DNA from: Oreohelix idahoensis
Taxonomy: Eukaryota; Mollusca; Gastropoda; Stylommatophora; Oreohelicidae
DNA: 64,000 nucleotides
Direction of reading: 5' to 3'
Assembly: GCA_024509875.1 (NCBI GenBank)
Contig: JAMPIV010012152.1
Span: 439,501 to 503,500, forward strand
The notes below the pieces were generated by a model. It searched no databases. It was not told the origin of the DNA and saw only the letters and a program-made list of their open reading frames with translations. The translations under genes were made by a program, and so were the position numbers. This document shows, piece after piece, positions 1 to 8,461 of the stretch; position 1 is the first letter of the stretch, and each line of letters opens with the position of its first letter.

Positions 1-197
1 TTTCTCTACACATTTTTGGTTAAAACAGTGTTGCCATTTGTATTGTTTTGTATTTTTGTCTTTGTATTTTTTTTTTGGTTGTACTACATTACTGTCATGC
101 ACAGTCTACATACACATACTTGGTCATGTTTTGATATTATTGATAAGGTAGACTCTTCATATAGAGTTTGTTAAATAATATTATATAAGATATTTAT

Positions 198-460
198 ACA
201 AGTTCTTTGATAAAAGACTTGTTATCTACAAAGATTGAGACAAGGTGAAATACATATTCAAGTTCTTTATAAAAAAGACTTGTGCCCATAGTGAGTGGGA
301 TATAAGGGAATTTTTTTTTCCACAGGTACTCAAGTGATTTTTTGGGTACATTATAAACAAGAGGAACATACAAAGTCTTTGTCTAAGACTAAGACAGTAA
401 AATAAAGTGAAGTGAGTATACAAGTCTAGCATTTCAGACTTGTCTCCCATTGAAGTGGGA
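198..460 (+). other. Tandem two-hairpin modules in the El1 leader
   Basis: Three ACAAG...CTTGT stem-loops lie at 198-222, 259-282 and 420-443. The last has a perfect 8-bp stem. The second and third are each followed within 2-3 nt by a short hairpin, CCCA (285-288) with TGGG (296-299), and TCCCA (445-449) with TGGGA (456-460). Related pairs sit at the same place in C, D and E, so the structure is conserved among diverged elements. Packaging, dimerisation or translation-control roles are possible; none is shown by the sequence. Confidence 0.65.
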
Positions 461-472
461 TAAGGTAATTTA

Positions 473-488
473 TTTAATTTTTTTTCAG
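473..488 (+). promoter_or_regulatory. 3'-splice-site-like pyrimidine tract and CAG before El1 gag
   Basis: A T-rich run ends in TTTCAG at 488, 22 nt before the gag ATG. C (41195), D (50563), E (58563) and B (19230) have a comparable YAG 12-25 nt before their gag ATG. This suggests a leader intron with its acceptor next to gag. The donor site was not identified. Confidence 0.35.
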
Positions 489-510
489 GTTTCTGATCTC
501 AGTAGACAAG

Positions 511-3500
511 ATGTCTACATTGGACTACTTTATTACACAAGGGAGAGCCCTTGATAAGACTGGTCAACAGTTAGAACAATGGGCTGTTGCTCAGTATGAC
601 AAAGCATTAGCTGCAGAAGAGAAAAAAGCTCAGGCTGAAGAGAAAAGATTAGAAAGAGAAGCTAATATTGCTGCTGAACAAAAGAAATTGCAGATGCAGG
701 TGGAGGAAAGGAGATTTGAAGCTGAACAAAAGAGATTAGACAAAGAAGCTGCTGCAGAGGAGAGGAAAGCTCAAGCTGAGGCTGAAATCAGAAAAATGGA
801 ACATGAGGAAAGACTCGCAACTTTGGAGTTAGAGAAATTGAAATTGGCGAGTACGGGTGCTCAGCAAACAACTTCGAGTACGACAAGGGAGTTTGTTAGT
901 AGGATTAAATTGCCTCATTTCAATCCTTTAAAGGATGACGTAGCAGATTATCTAGATAGATTCCAATTTTTGTGCGATACGCATAACATAAAAAAGGAAA
1001 AATATGTTGAACAACTGATGCCATTTTTTACAGGTGACACAGTGACTACTCTTATGACAATAGACGAACATGAGAGGACTAATTATGATGTTGTCAGGGC
1101 AGCATTACTAAAAAAATATCAACTAAAACAAGAAGACTATCGTCTTCGTTTTAGGACAATGTTGCCAGAAAATGGAGTAGATTTCTCTGATTTTGTTACA
1201 AAGATACGTCGTACATTTACACGATGGGTTGAGTTGTCTCAGATTGAGAAAACATATGAAGGTCTAATGGACTTATTATTGCGAGATAAGGTTTTGTCAT
1301 CTGTTAATGATTCTTTTCTTGCATTCCTTCATGAGCGTAAGCCTAAAAACTTAAAAGAAATGGAGGAATACTGTTGTCAGTATGCCACAGCACATCCCCA
1401 TGCTACAGTTAGCAATTCTAAAGTGAAAGAAGGGTTGCCAGCTGCTTCGGCAACACCATATGGCCCTAATTTCAAAAAAAAATTTCAGGGTGCTCAACAA
1501 AATTGGAATAGGGGAAGTAATCAAAATTACACTCAGAAGCGGAGTAATCCAACACATGATGGTTCTTCGTCTATGCAGTGGAGACAAGATGGTAGTTCTC
1601 GTAATTTTAGTGGTAATAATTTGAGACACTTTCGCAAAGGCTATCCAAATAATAACTATTCAAATTTTCGAGGTAATCATTCTCGACGTCAAGATTATGA
1701 CGATGGTGAATTTAGAAACCGGGATTCAAACCGGAATGATGATTACAATAGGCAATATGATAACAATTACAGGGGAAATGATAGTCGAAATAATTACAGG
1801 GGAAATGATAATCGAGGTAGACCTAGGTTTAACAAGAAAAGACCTTACCAACAGGCAAACTCTGCGCAACAAGAGTTTGATGGAGCCTGTAATACAGTAA
1901 ATGATAGTGGTAACTCTAGGGCTATCACTGGTTGTGCTTTCGATTTTGGGAGAGCAACTGAATGCCCCCAATGCTTAACATTGTTTGACTCATCAACTGT
2001 ATCTACGCTAAGTTGTGGTCACCCTCTTCCTGCTCTACCTGCTACAGTTGCGCATGATGGGAGAGGATCTCTCATCTTACATAAAGGTCTAATAAATGAT
2101 AGGCTAGTCTCAGTACTTTTCGATTCGGGATGTACTACCGTCGGGGTTAAGGAGTCTCTGATAGATCCTTGCTGTGCCACTGGAAAAACAATCAAATGTG
2201 TTACATTTGGTGGTACTATGGAAAGCTATCCTACTGCTATTATTAGGATTGACACTCCTTTCTTCACAGGAGATGTCCATGCATGTCTTCTTCCTAATCC
2301 TATTGCGGATCTTATAATCGGTCGTATTCATGGGGTTAAGGAATGCACCCCGCAACAAATTTCTAGTTGGGAAGAAAAAAACATTCAAACGGTCAATGCA
2401 GTGGTGACAAGAGCTCAAGCTCTTAATCCCCCAACTTCATCTGATAATAGTAATGAAGTTGATAGCCAAGACGAGCACTTGGTGATTTCCCATGACTCGT
2501 TTGTTAAACGTCAAGAAGAGGATCCTTCTTTGAAGAAATACTTCCTTCTTGCAAAGAAAGGGGATCCCAATCAAAATACGAATCACAAATCGTATATTAC
2601 TATGAAGAATGGTATATTGGTACGAATGGTACAACACTCGGACAAGTCTATGCATTCGCAAATTCTTGTGCCTAAGTGTATGAGAGCCTTAATTCTTCGG
2701 CATGCACACGATTCTCAGTGTGCGGGACACATGGGTTTTTCCAGAACTAAAACTAGAGTCCTTGCGTCATTCTTTTGGCCATTCGTGAATAAAGACATCC
2801 GAATTTATTGCCGATCTTGCAAAATTTGTCAAGAGGTCAAGTCTAGGGGTCCGAGACATGCTGCTCCTATTCAGGCTGCAGATATTCCGATTCGGCCGTT
2901 TCAGAAAATGGCTATAGACATCATTGGTCCGTTCAAAATTAAGTCAGCCAGAGGACACCAATTTATCCTCACTTGCGTGGACATGTGCACGCGTTGGCCA
3001 GAGGCTATTCCTCTGAAGAGCATATCAACTGTCGATATCGCTGATGCTCTTTGGCTCGTATTTTCTCGTCTGGGATTCCCCGGAGAAATACTGTCGGATC
3101 ACGGCACTCAGTTAATTTCGGACGTTATGTCTCAGGTAATGGCTACGCTAGACATTAAAAGGTCTCTCAGTAGTATTTATCATCCAATGTCCAATGGATT
3201 GGTAGAACGTCTTAACAGGACACTAAAGAACTTACTTGGCAAGATAACGGAGGATCATCCTGAAGATTGGGACAGGGTTTTACCTGCAGTCCTCTTTGCC
3301 TATAGAGAGGTTCCCAACGAGCATACAGGGTTTTCTCCTTTCGAACTTGTCTTTGGCGCGCAACCGCGCGGGCCAATGTCCTTGTTACACGATTTGATAA
3401 CTTCCGATAATATTGACGATGATACACAATCGTCATATGAATATGTTATAGCTCTTAGAGAAAAGATTATCGAATCGTGCAGGTTAGCAACTTCATCTTC

Positions 3501-5301
3501 CGAATTTGCGAAAGAAAAAGCTAGGCGATTTGCTAATAAGAAAAGACGCCTACGTCAACTTTGTCCTGGAGACAAAGCATATGTCTTACTGCCCTCAAGA
3601 GAGAATAGACTTCTCATTTCTTGGAAGGGTCCATACACTATAGTCTCGAAAATTTCTGATGTCGACTATATTGTCGATGTGGATGGAAGGCATAAAACCT
3701 TCCATATAAATATGCTAACAGAGTTTATTGAACGTCCAGACTATTTACAGCCTATTTTCCAGGCGACGGACGACTCTCCAGTTCAACATGGTCACATCTC
3801 ATCCCTGTCCGTTATACAGGATGAGGAAACTATTTTTTCTGACGTGAACTTACCTCTTCCTACGATTCCACTTACTTCAACGGAATCGTGGAGAGACGTT
3901 ACAGTCTCTTCCAACTTGTCTTTTGAGGAACAGCGTCAAGTATCCTCTACGTTACAATCATATCAGGATGTCCTTACCGACATTCCTGGACACACAGATG
4001 TCATAGAACATGACATCATACTTACTGATCGTAATCCGATCAGAGTAAGACCATACCCAATACCTATTCATTTTCAAGCACAAGTCGAGAAAGAATTGGA
4101 TGAAATGATTCAACTACAAATAATTGAACCATCCACTTCAGCTTATTCTTCGTCGATAGTTATTGTTCGAAAGAAAGACAATAACATACGTCTTTGCGTT
4201 GATTATCGCAAATTAAATCAAGTTACGAAGTTCGATGCTGAACCTATGCCGTTATTAGATGATCTACTTATTAGACTTTCTAAAGCTAAATTCTTTACTA
4301 AACTAGACTTGTCGAAAGGTTATTGGCAAGTCCCATTGACGGAACACGCCAAACCTCTCACTGCTTTTTCGACACCTAGGGGTCTGTTTCAATGGAATTT
4401 TATGCCTTTCGGGCTTATGAACGCCCCAGCGACTTTCGTGCGCATGATGCGACGAATTCTATCAGATCGTGCAGATGTCATTGCATATTTAGACGACATC
4501 TGTCTTTTCAGCGATACTTGGGAAGAACACTATGTGGGTCTGAAGGAATTGCTATCTACTCTACGTGAGCATAGTTTGACTGCTAAACCCTCTAAAGCTT
4601 TTGTTGGGTTTAGTGAAATTTCCTTCCTAGGTCATCGAGTTGGTCATGGTCTGTTGAAGACAGAGGACCAAAACATTTCAAAGATATTAAATATCTCGGT
4701 TCCGAAGACAAAAAAGCAAGTGCGTAGTCTCTTGGGATTGATACAATTCTATGGAAGATTCATTGAGAATCTGTCCTCCATTATGGCACCACTTTCAACG
4801 TTATTGAAAAAAGGTTCTCCTAATATGGTGCGTTGGTCCCAAGAATGCCAATCTTCATTGGATCAGGTTAAGAATTTGTTCTCATCTCATCCTATCTTAA
4901 GACTACCGACGATTGATAAGACTTTTGTCCTTCGTAGTGATGCCTCTTCCACTGGCATTGGAGCGGCACTAATGCAGGAATATTCAGGAACTCTGCATCC
5001 TGTAATGTATATTTCTAGGAAGCTGAATGCGGCAGAAAGGAATTACTCGGTTTTGGACCGTGAATTGTTGGCTATGGTTTGGTCCATTCTTAAGCTACAA
5101 AGGTTCCTTCTGGGCGCGCATTTCTTTATGGAAACCGACCAAAAAGCTCTTACGGCTATGCAAAGTAAGGATTTGAAGAGCTCGAGATCTACTCGTTATG
5201 CTATTGCTCTTCAGCCTTTCCATTTCACGGTGCGAGCTATCCGTGGTTCGGATAATGTGATGGCGGACATATTGTCTAGATGCCCACATGATTCCAGTTA
5301 A
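511..5301 (+). CDS. Intact Gag-Pol polyprotein of El1 (PR-IN-RT-RH order)
   Basis: A 1596-residue polyprotein. Start chosen: the first ATG after the TTTCAG; C, D and E start with the same MSTx peptide. Domains in order: a charged helical segment rich in E/K/A (about 20-115); a Gag capsid-like region (about 130-310); an Asn/Arg/Gly-rich basic tail (about 320-455); Cys485-Cys488...Cys502-x-His504, in place of a CCHC knuckle; retropepsin motif DSG at Asp538; integrase zinc module (His733, His740, Cys770, Cys773); integrase catalytic Asp803, Asp863, Glu899 (exactly 35 residues between the last two); a GPY/F-type module (WKGPY); reverse transcriptase with YLDD at 1326-1329; RNase H acids Asp1477, Glu1518, Asp1543; stop TAA. 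All catalytic motifs are present and there is no stop or frameshift, so this copy could be functional. The IN-before-RT order is typical of Ty1/copia, but the RT and IN sequences are of Ty3/gypsy type. Confidence 0.95.
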   Translation: MSTLDYFITQGRALDKTGQQLEQWAVAQYDKALAAEEKKAQAEEKRLEREANIAAEQKKLQMQVEERRFEAEQKRLDKEAAAEERKAQAEAEIRKMEHEERLATLELEKLKLASTGAQQTTSSTTREFVSRIKLPHFNPLKDDVADYLDRFQFLCDTHNIKKEKYVEQLMPFFTGDTVTTLMTIDEHERTNYDVVRAALLKKYQLKQEDYRLRFRTMLPENGVDFSDFVTKIRRTFTRWVELSQIEKTYEGLMDLLLRDKVLSSVNDSFLAFLHERKPKNLKEMEEYCCQYATAHPHATVSNSKVKEGLPAASATPYGPNFKKKFQGAQQNWNRGSNQNYTQKRSNPTHDGSSSMQWRQDGSSRNFSGNNLRHFRKGYPNNNYSNFRGNHSRRQDYDDGEFRNRDSNRNDDYNRQYDNNYRGNDSRNNYRGNDNRGRPRFNKKRPYQQANSAQQEFDGACNTVNDSGNSRAITGCAFDFGRATECPQCLTLFDSSTVSTLSCGHPLPALPATVAHDGRGSLILHKGLINDRLVSVLFDSGCTTVGVKESLIDPCCATGKTIKCVTFGGTMESYPTAIIRIDTPFFTGDVHACLLPNPIADLIIGRIHGVKECTPQQISSWEEKNIQTVNAVVTRAQALNPPTSSDNSNEVDSQDEHLVISHDSFVKRQEEDPSLKKYFLLAKKGDPNQNTNHKSYITMKNGILVRMVQHSDKSMHSQILVPKCMRALILRHAHDSQCAGHMGFSRTKTRVLASFFWPFVNKDIRIYCRSCKICQEVKSRGPRHAAPIQAADIPIRPFQKMAIDIIGPFKIKSARGHQFILTCVDMCTRWPEAIPLKSISTVDIADALWLVFSRLGFPGEILSDHGTQLISDVMSQVMATLDIKRSLSSIYHPMSNGLVERLNRTLKNLLGKITEDHPEDWDRVLPAVLFAYREVPNEHTGFSPFELVFGAQPRGPMSLLHDLITSDNIDDDTQSSYEYVIALREKIIESCRLATSSSEFAKEKARRFANKKRRLRQLCPGDKAYVLLPSRENRLLISWKGPYTIVSKISDVDYIVDVDGRHKTFHINMLTEFIERPDYLQPIFQATDDSPVQHGHISSLSVIQDEETIFSDVNLPLPTIPLTSTESWRDVTVSSNLSFEEQRQVSSTLQSYQDVLTDIPGHTDVIEHDIILTDRNPIRVRPYPIPIHFQAQVEKELDEMIQLQIIEPSTSAYSSSIVIVRKKDNNIRLCVDYRKLNQVTKFDAEPMPLLDDLLIRLSKAKFFTKLDLSKGYWQVPLTEHAKPLTAFSTPRGLFQWNFMPFGLMNAPATFVRMMRRILSDRADVIAYLDDICLFSDTWEEHYVGLKELLSTLREHSLTAKPSKAFVGFSEISFLGHRVGHGLLKTEDQNISKILNISVPKTKKQVRSLLGLIQFYGRFIENLSSIMAPLSTLLKKGSPNMVRWSQECQSSLDQVKNLFSSHPILRLPTIDKTFVLRSDASSTGIGAALMQEYSGTLHPVMYISRKLNAAERNYSVLDRELLAMVWSILKLQRFLLGAHFFMETDQKALTAMQSKDLKSSRSTRYAIALQPFHFTVRAIRGSDNVMADILSRCPHDSS

Positions 5302-5734
5302 ATCTTGTGTCCTAGTTTTTCCTGATATATTTTCAGACTTAGGTCTGTCCTTAATATCATAATATGTTGTAATACAAATGTATTTGGATGATGTTTAGAT
5401 AATTTAACAAATTTCATTTTGTCCATCCATCAGTGATATGTTGCTAAAATAGCATTGACATTTGTATATTGCTATGATTATATTATTTAGTAATGTTTGA
5501 TATATGATTGGTATTGCCAGCAACTTAGGTTTCTTGAATGGTATCCCTTAGTTTGTTTGGCTTAAAGGAAATATTTTCTCCTATGTTGGGAGATGATTTG
5601 TACCCTCTTCTATTGTACCTGATATTAGGTTCATTGTTTGCATGAGCACAGAAGTGATACTGGTGCTATCTTGCTCATGAACATATTAAAAAAAAAAAAA
5701 TTGCATTTTTTTTTTTACAGGGGGGTGGTAGTAA
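5302..5734 (+). other. El1 3' untranslated region: hairpin, A-tract/T-tract pair and polypurine tract
   Basis: There is no ORF here. A stem CATGAGCA (5641-5648) pairs with TGCTCATG (5672-5679). An A13 tract (5688-5700), a 5-nt spacer and a T11 tract (5706-5716) can fold as a hairpin directly before the purine-rich ACAGGGGGGTGGTAGTAA (5717-5734). That tract abuts the LTR and is the expected plus-strand primer (polypurine tract). Confidence 0.7.
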
Positions 5735-6714
5735 TGTTGCTGTCATTTTCGACGGAGTCATCTGTCAAGTTATTTGCTTATGTTTGTATCATAAGAATAA
5801 TTGTGTCTTTACCTGCGATGTCAGGTTGATTAGGGGTTGTCTTCCCTTGTTTATTCATTCATTGTGTTTGACCTTTAGGGTCAGAGGTTGACAGTTCGGC
5901 GTAGGCCTATGGGAAGGTTTTTTAAGCGGGAGTGAGATATACTTCCGGGAAGCCGGGAGGTTCTGTTTTTCTGAAGGGACCAAGAGTCCATTGTTTTTCG
6001 GGGAGAATCTTCGAAGTAACTGCTATGGCAGTTTTCCCCAGTGAATCTCTGTGCGTCGGGATGACGACAGAATTCCTTGTGATGTTCTGAGGATTCATTT
6101 GCCAGGTAATACCGACCTTTATGCATTATTACGCTTTTCGGTGGCAGAACATGTAAAGGATTACCTAGGGTGAACAGCAGCTCACTGATCCGCCATTTCA
6201 GAACTTATATATTTGTGCTCGAGGTAGCCATCCAAGACTGTTAGTCTTATATTGTCCAGAAATCCAGTGACGAAGATATATTGTGGGAGCCGCAGATTGG
6301 CGGAACTTCTATCTACAATAAGTATTACTGCAGGGTTGATGATAACCTATTTAACAGAAGTACACGGCCGACGTCAGAACGAGGCCTGTGCTTTCGGCTA
6401 TTATACTACAGCCTGATATGTGCAATTGGCGGGGAGTGCCAAGTTGCACCTATGTGTCAAAGTAACTAAGGCATCTGACGCGTTTAGTCAGAGACGCCAA
6501 GGGCGACGCTACGAACTGTCATTATTGAAGAACTTTGCTATTGACCATGCACGTCTATTCTGATGTTTACCTTTTTGAATGCCAAATGTATACCTATCGA
6601 TGTCAGGTCAGCATGACCTTGTTACACTGACTGTTCCTGTTGATACTATGTGTGTTCCCGTCAATAAATGTCTTGAAACATGCCTGCAGTGTCAAAGCAT
6701 CCTTGATTACTGCA
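5735..6714 (+). repeat. El1 3' LTR (distal end uncertain)
   Basis: Begins TGTTGCTG immediately after the polypurine tract, like the TGTTGCGTG and TGTTACG starts of the LTRs of C, B and D/E. An AATAAA polyadenylation signal is at about 6663. The CA at 6713-6714 is a plausible end, but without the 5' LTR or target duplications the end could lie anywhere between about 6685 and 6900. No coding region is recognised within it. Confidence 0.55.
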
Positions 6715-6913
6715 TGTGAGAGTATGGGTTGCAGGATCTACATCTATACGAGCCTAAACACATTCGCGTCTTCATTCGCACCCACACTCAATTCATCATA
6801 CGCTCGCACTACACATCTAACAACATGTATACTGTCTTGGGCCAGTGATCACATCAACAAGAAAAAAAAGACAGTTACAGGGACAAAATCGTGTTATAGA
6901 TTATTTATAATAT

Positions 6914-7215
6914 TCTTCTTTCTCGTTCGTCCTGAAAAGGACTTTGGTTGCGTTGTGTCTATTTACAGCAGAGCTGCGATATCTGCGCCTTTCGGCCGGA
7001 TTATCCGACTTCAGCACTGCATTTTTGGGGACCGGGTTTGCCTTCCCTCTTCGATCCCTACTCTCTCAGCCAGGCTGCAGTGATGCAGCCTGTTTCCAGG
7101 ACCACCACGTGGAGGTGGAGTAGGGTCTTGGTCAGCTCTGGTTCGCTGACCCTGACGCAAGCAATCAAGCTATGGGTCGCTGACTGCATTCTCTATTGCT
7201 GCATCTTTGGGTCCC
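6914..7215 (-). mobile_element. SINE-like retroposon, copy 1, flanked by an 11-bp target duplication
   Basis: This block and the one at 8519-8814 are clearly homologous. ATTTATAATAT occurs directly before (6903-6913) and after (7216-7226), as expected for target-primed insertion. On the minus strand the unit starts GGGACCC and ends in a purine tail (GAGAAAGAAGA type), so that is the sense orientation. I find no pol III A and B boxes, so it is not obviously tRNA-derived. It could be a LINE 3' end or a SINE of another origin. Family not recognised. Confidence 0.65.
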
Positions 7216-7226
7216 ATTTATAATAT

Positions 7227-7734
7227 AAAATCCCAGCTTTTTCTGTCAGTGCATAACGCTAAGGGATGCAACTGTGGTTGAAAGTTAGACATTAATTGTA
7301 TTGTTTCCCTTATATCTACTCTCCCGAAAATAATAACACTCGACAAAGGAAAGTGCGCATAGGTTGGTGTGCATGACCAGTTTGATTATACTGCATGGAC
7401 AGAAGTCAACAACACAACTGAAAAACAGTACATGAACTGGAGACAGGAAGATGCGGAGATACATGATTTAAGTTGTACGTCGCATTGTCTCCATCAAGAA
7501 ATCACAACAATGTAAAAGTCCAGATTAAAACAACAGAAAATCAAGATGCTCTTCTGTCATGTTCAGACTTTTAACATCAGATGTAAAACAAATATTTTGG
7601 TTTAAAAAAAAAATAATTTTGAATAAGTAAAATTGCCGTTAGGTATTGGTGCTTTTGAATATAATTCTCGTCTTATGAAGGGCTTTTACACTAGTATTAT
7701 AATAATAAATTGATAATTCTAGTTGAAAGTAGCA
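7227..7734. other. Unassigned AT-rich spacer
   Basis: No ORF, repeat or RNA gene recognised. A short stretch near 7438 reads ACTGGAGACAGGAAGATG and resembles sequence near 48956, so degraded LINE sequence is possible. Confidence 0.3.
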
Positions 7735-7925
7735 GGAAGACCTCAGAAATGAGGTATCTGAGGAAGGTGGTTGAAGCAACAAGAAGAGACTTGGTTCAAA
7801 ACCAGACGATACATCATAACCTCAAAACTAAGCCCTTGAATACCCGAGTAGAACAGTCACAATTACGATGCTTTAGCCACGACTGTAGAATGGGAGAAGA
7901 TCGGCTACCACGACAAATATAAGAA
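7735..7925 (+). pseudogene. LINE reverse-transcriptase C-terminal fragment
   Basis: One frame reads a peptide with the hallmarks of the region after the RT domain in many animal LINE ORF2 proteins: EMRYLRKV, then a basic stretch, then a QLRCF.H motif (usually QLRWFGH) and MGEDRLPRQ. It is only about 60 codons, has no start of its own and is followed by non-coding sequence. It is a remnant, not a gene. The LINE clade cannot be fixed from this piece. Confidence 0.6.
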
Positions 7926-8461
7926 ATCAAGAGTCAGGGATCCAGACCTCCAGAACGCTTGCAGGACAAAATTAAACAATTAAAATATTATTCAAGACAA
8001 TTTCAATTATACTTGAGGCATTTCAAAAAAACGGAATGTTTTCCAGGCTCATCATGCTGACAAAAGAAAACATTATTTCAAAATAACGTGCTGCAAATTT
8101 CAGATCGTGCACTATACAAGTATTAATGAGCATTTGGTTTATCTACGAGAAATACGTATTATTTAAACCATGGATTCTTAACTTTTCTTGTGACCTGGGC
8201 CCTTGTGCTTATCCTGTAAAGGTTACGGACCCCTTCTTAAAAAAAAAATGTACATAAGACTCGTACATGCTAAGAAACTATCACATTCGAAAAATGTTTA
8301 CTCTCATTAAAAGACACAATATTGTGAAGGCTAATTACAATATGATTATGTTAAACAAATAGCTACATGAACCAATCTTAAAGAACATGTGAATGATTTG
8401 TGCAGGCTTCCTGTAATGGGGTTAGCTACAGTGGTGGCTCCTTGATCGATAAGGAAGTAAA
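7926..8461. other. Unassigned spacer
   Basis: AT-rich with short homopolymers (for example A9 near 8240). I see no gene, repeat unit or structured RNA in it. Confidence 0.3.

Larger units (their letters stand above)
1..6714 (+). mobile_element. El1: Ty3/gypsy-type LTR retrotransposon with integrase before RT (5' end outside window)
   Basis: The window opens inside the untranslated leader of this element. The 5' LTR and primer-binding site lie upstream and cannot be seen. What is present is leader (1-510), one uninterrupted gag-pol ORF (511-5301), a 3' untranslated region with a polypurine tract (to 5734) and a 3' LTR from 5735. The LTR's distal end is uncertain because there is no second copy to align. 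The Ty1/copia-like order Gag-PR-IN-RT-RH on gypsy-type proteins matches the Gmr1-like group. No envelope-like ORF lies between pol and the LTR. Confidence 0.9.

Noticed and set aside
5302..5734. Envelope gene between pol and 3' LTR (retrovirus-like element)
   Set aside because: The intervals after pol in El1, B, C and D are 0.4-1.0 kb and contain no long ORF with signal peptide or membrane segment.
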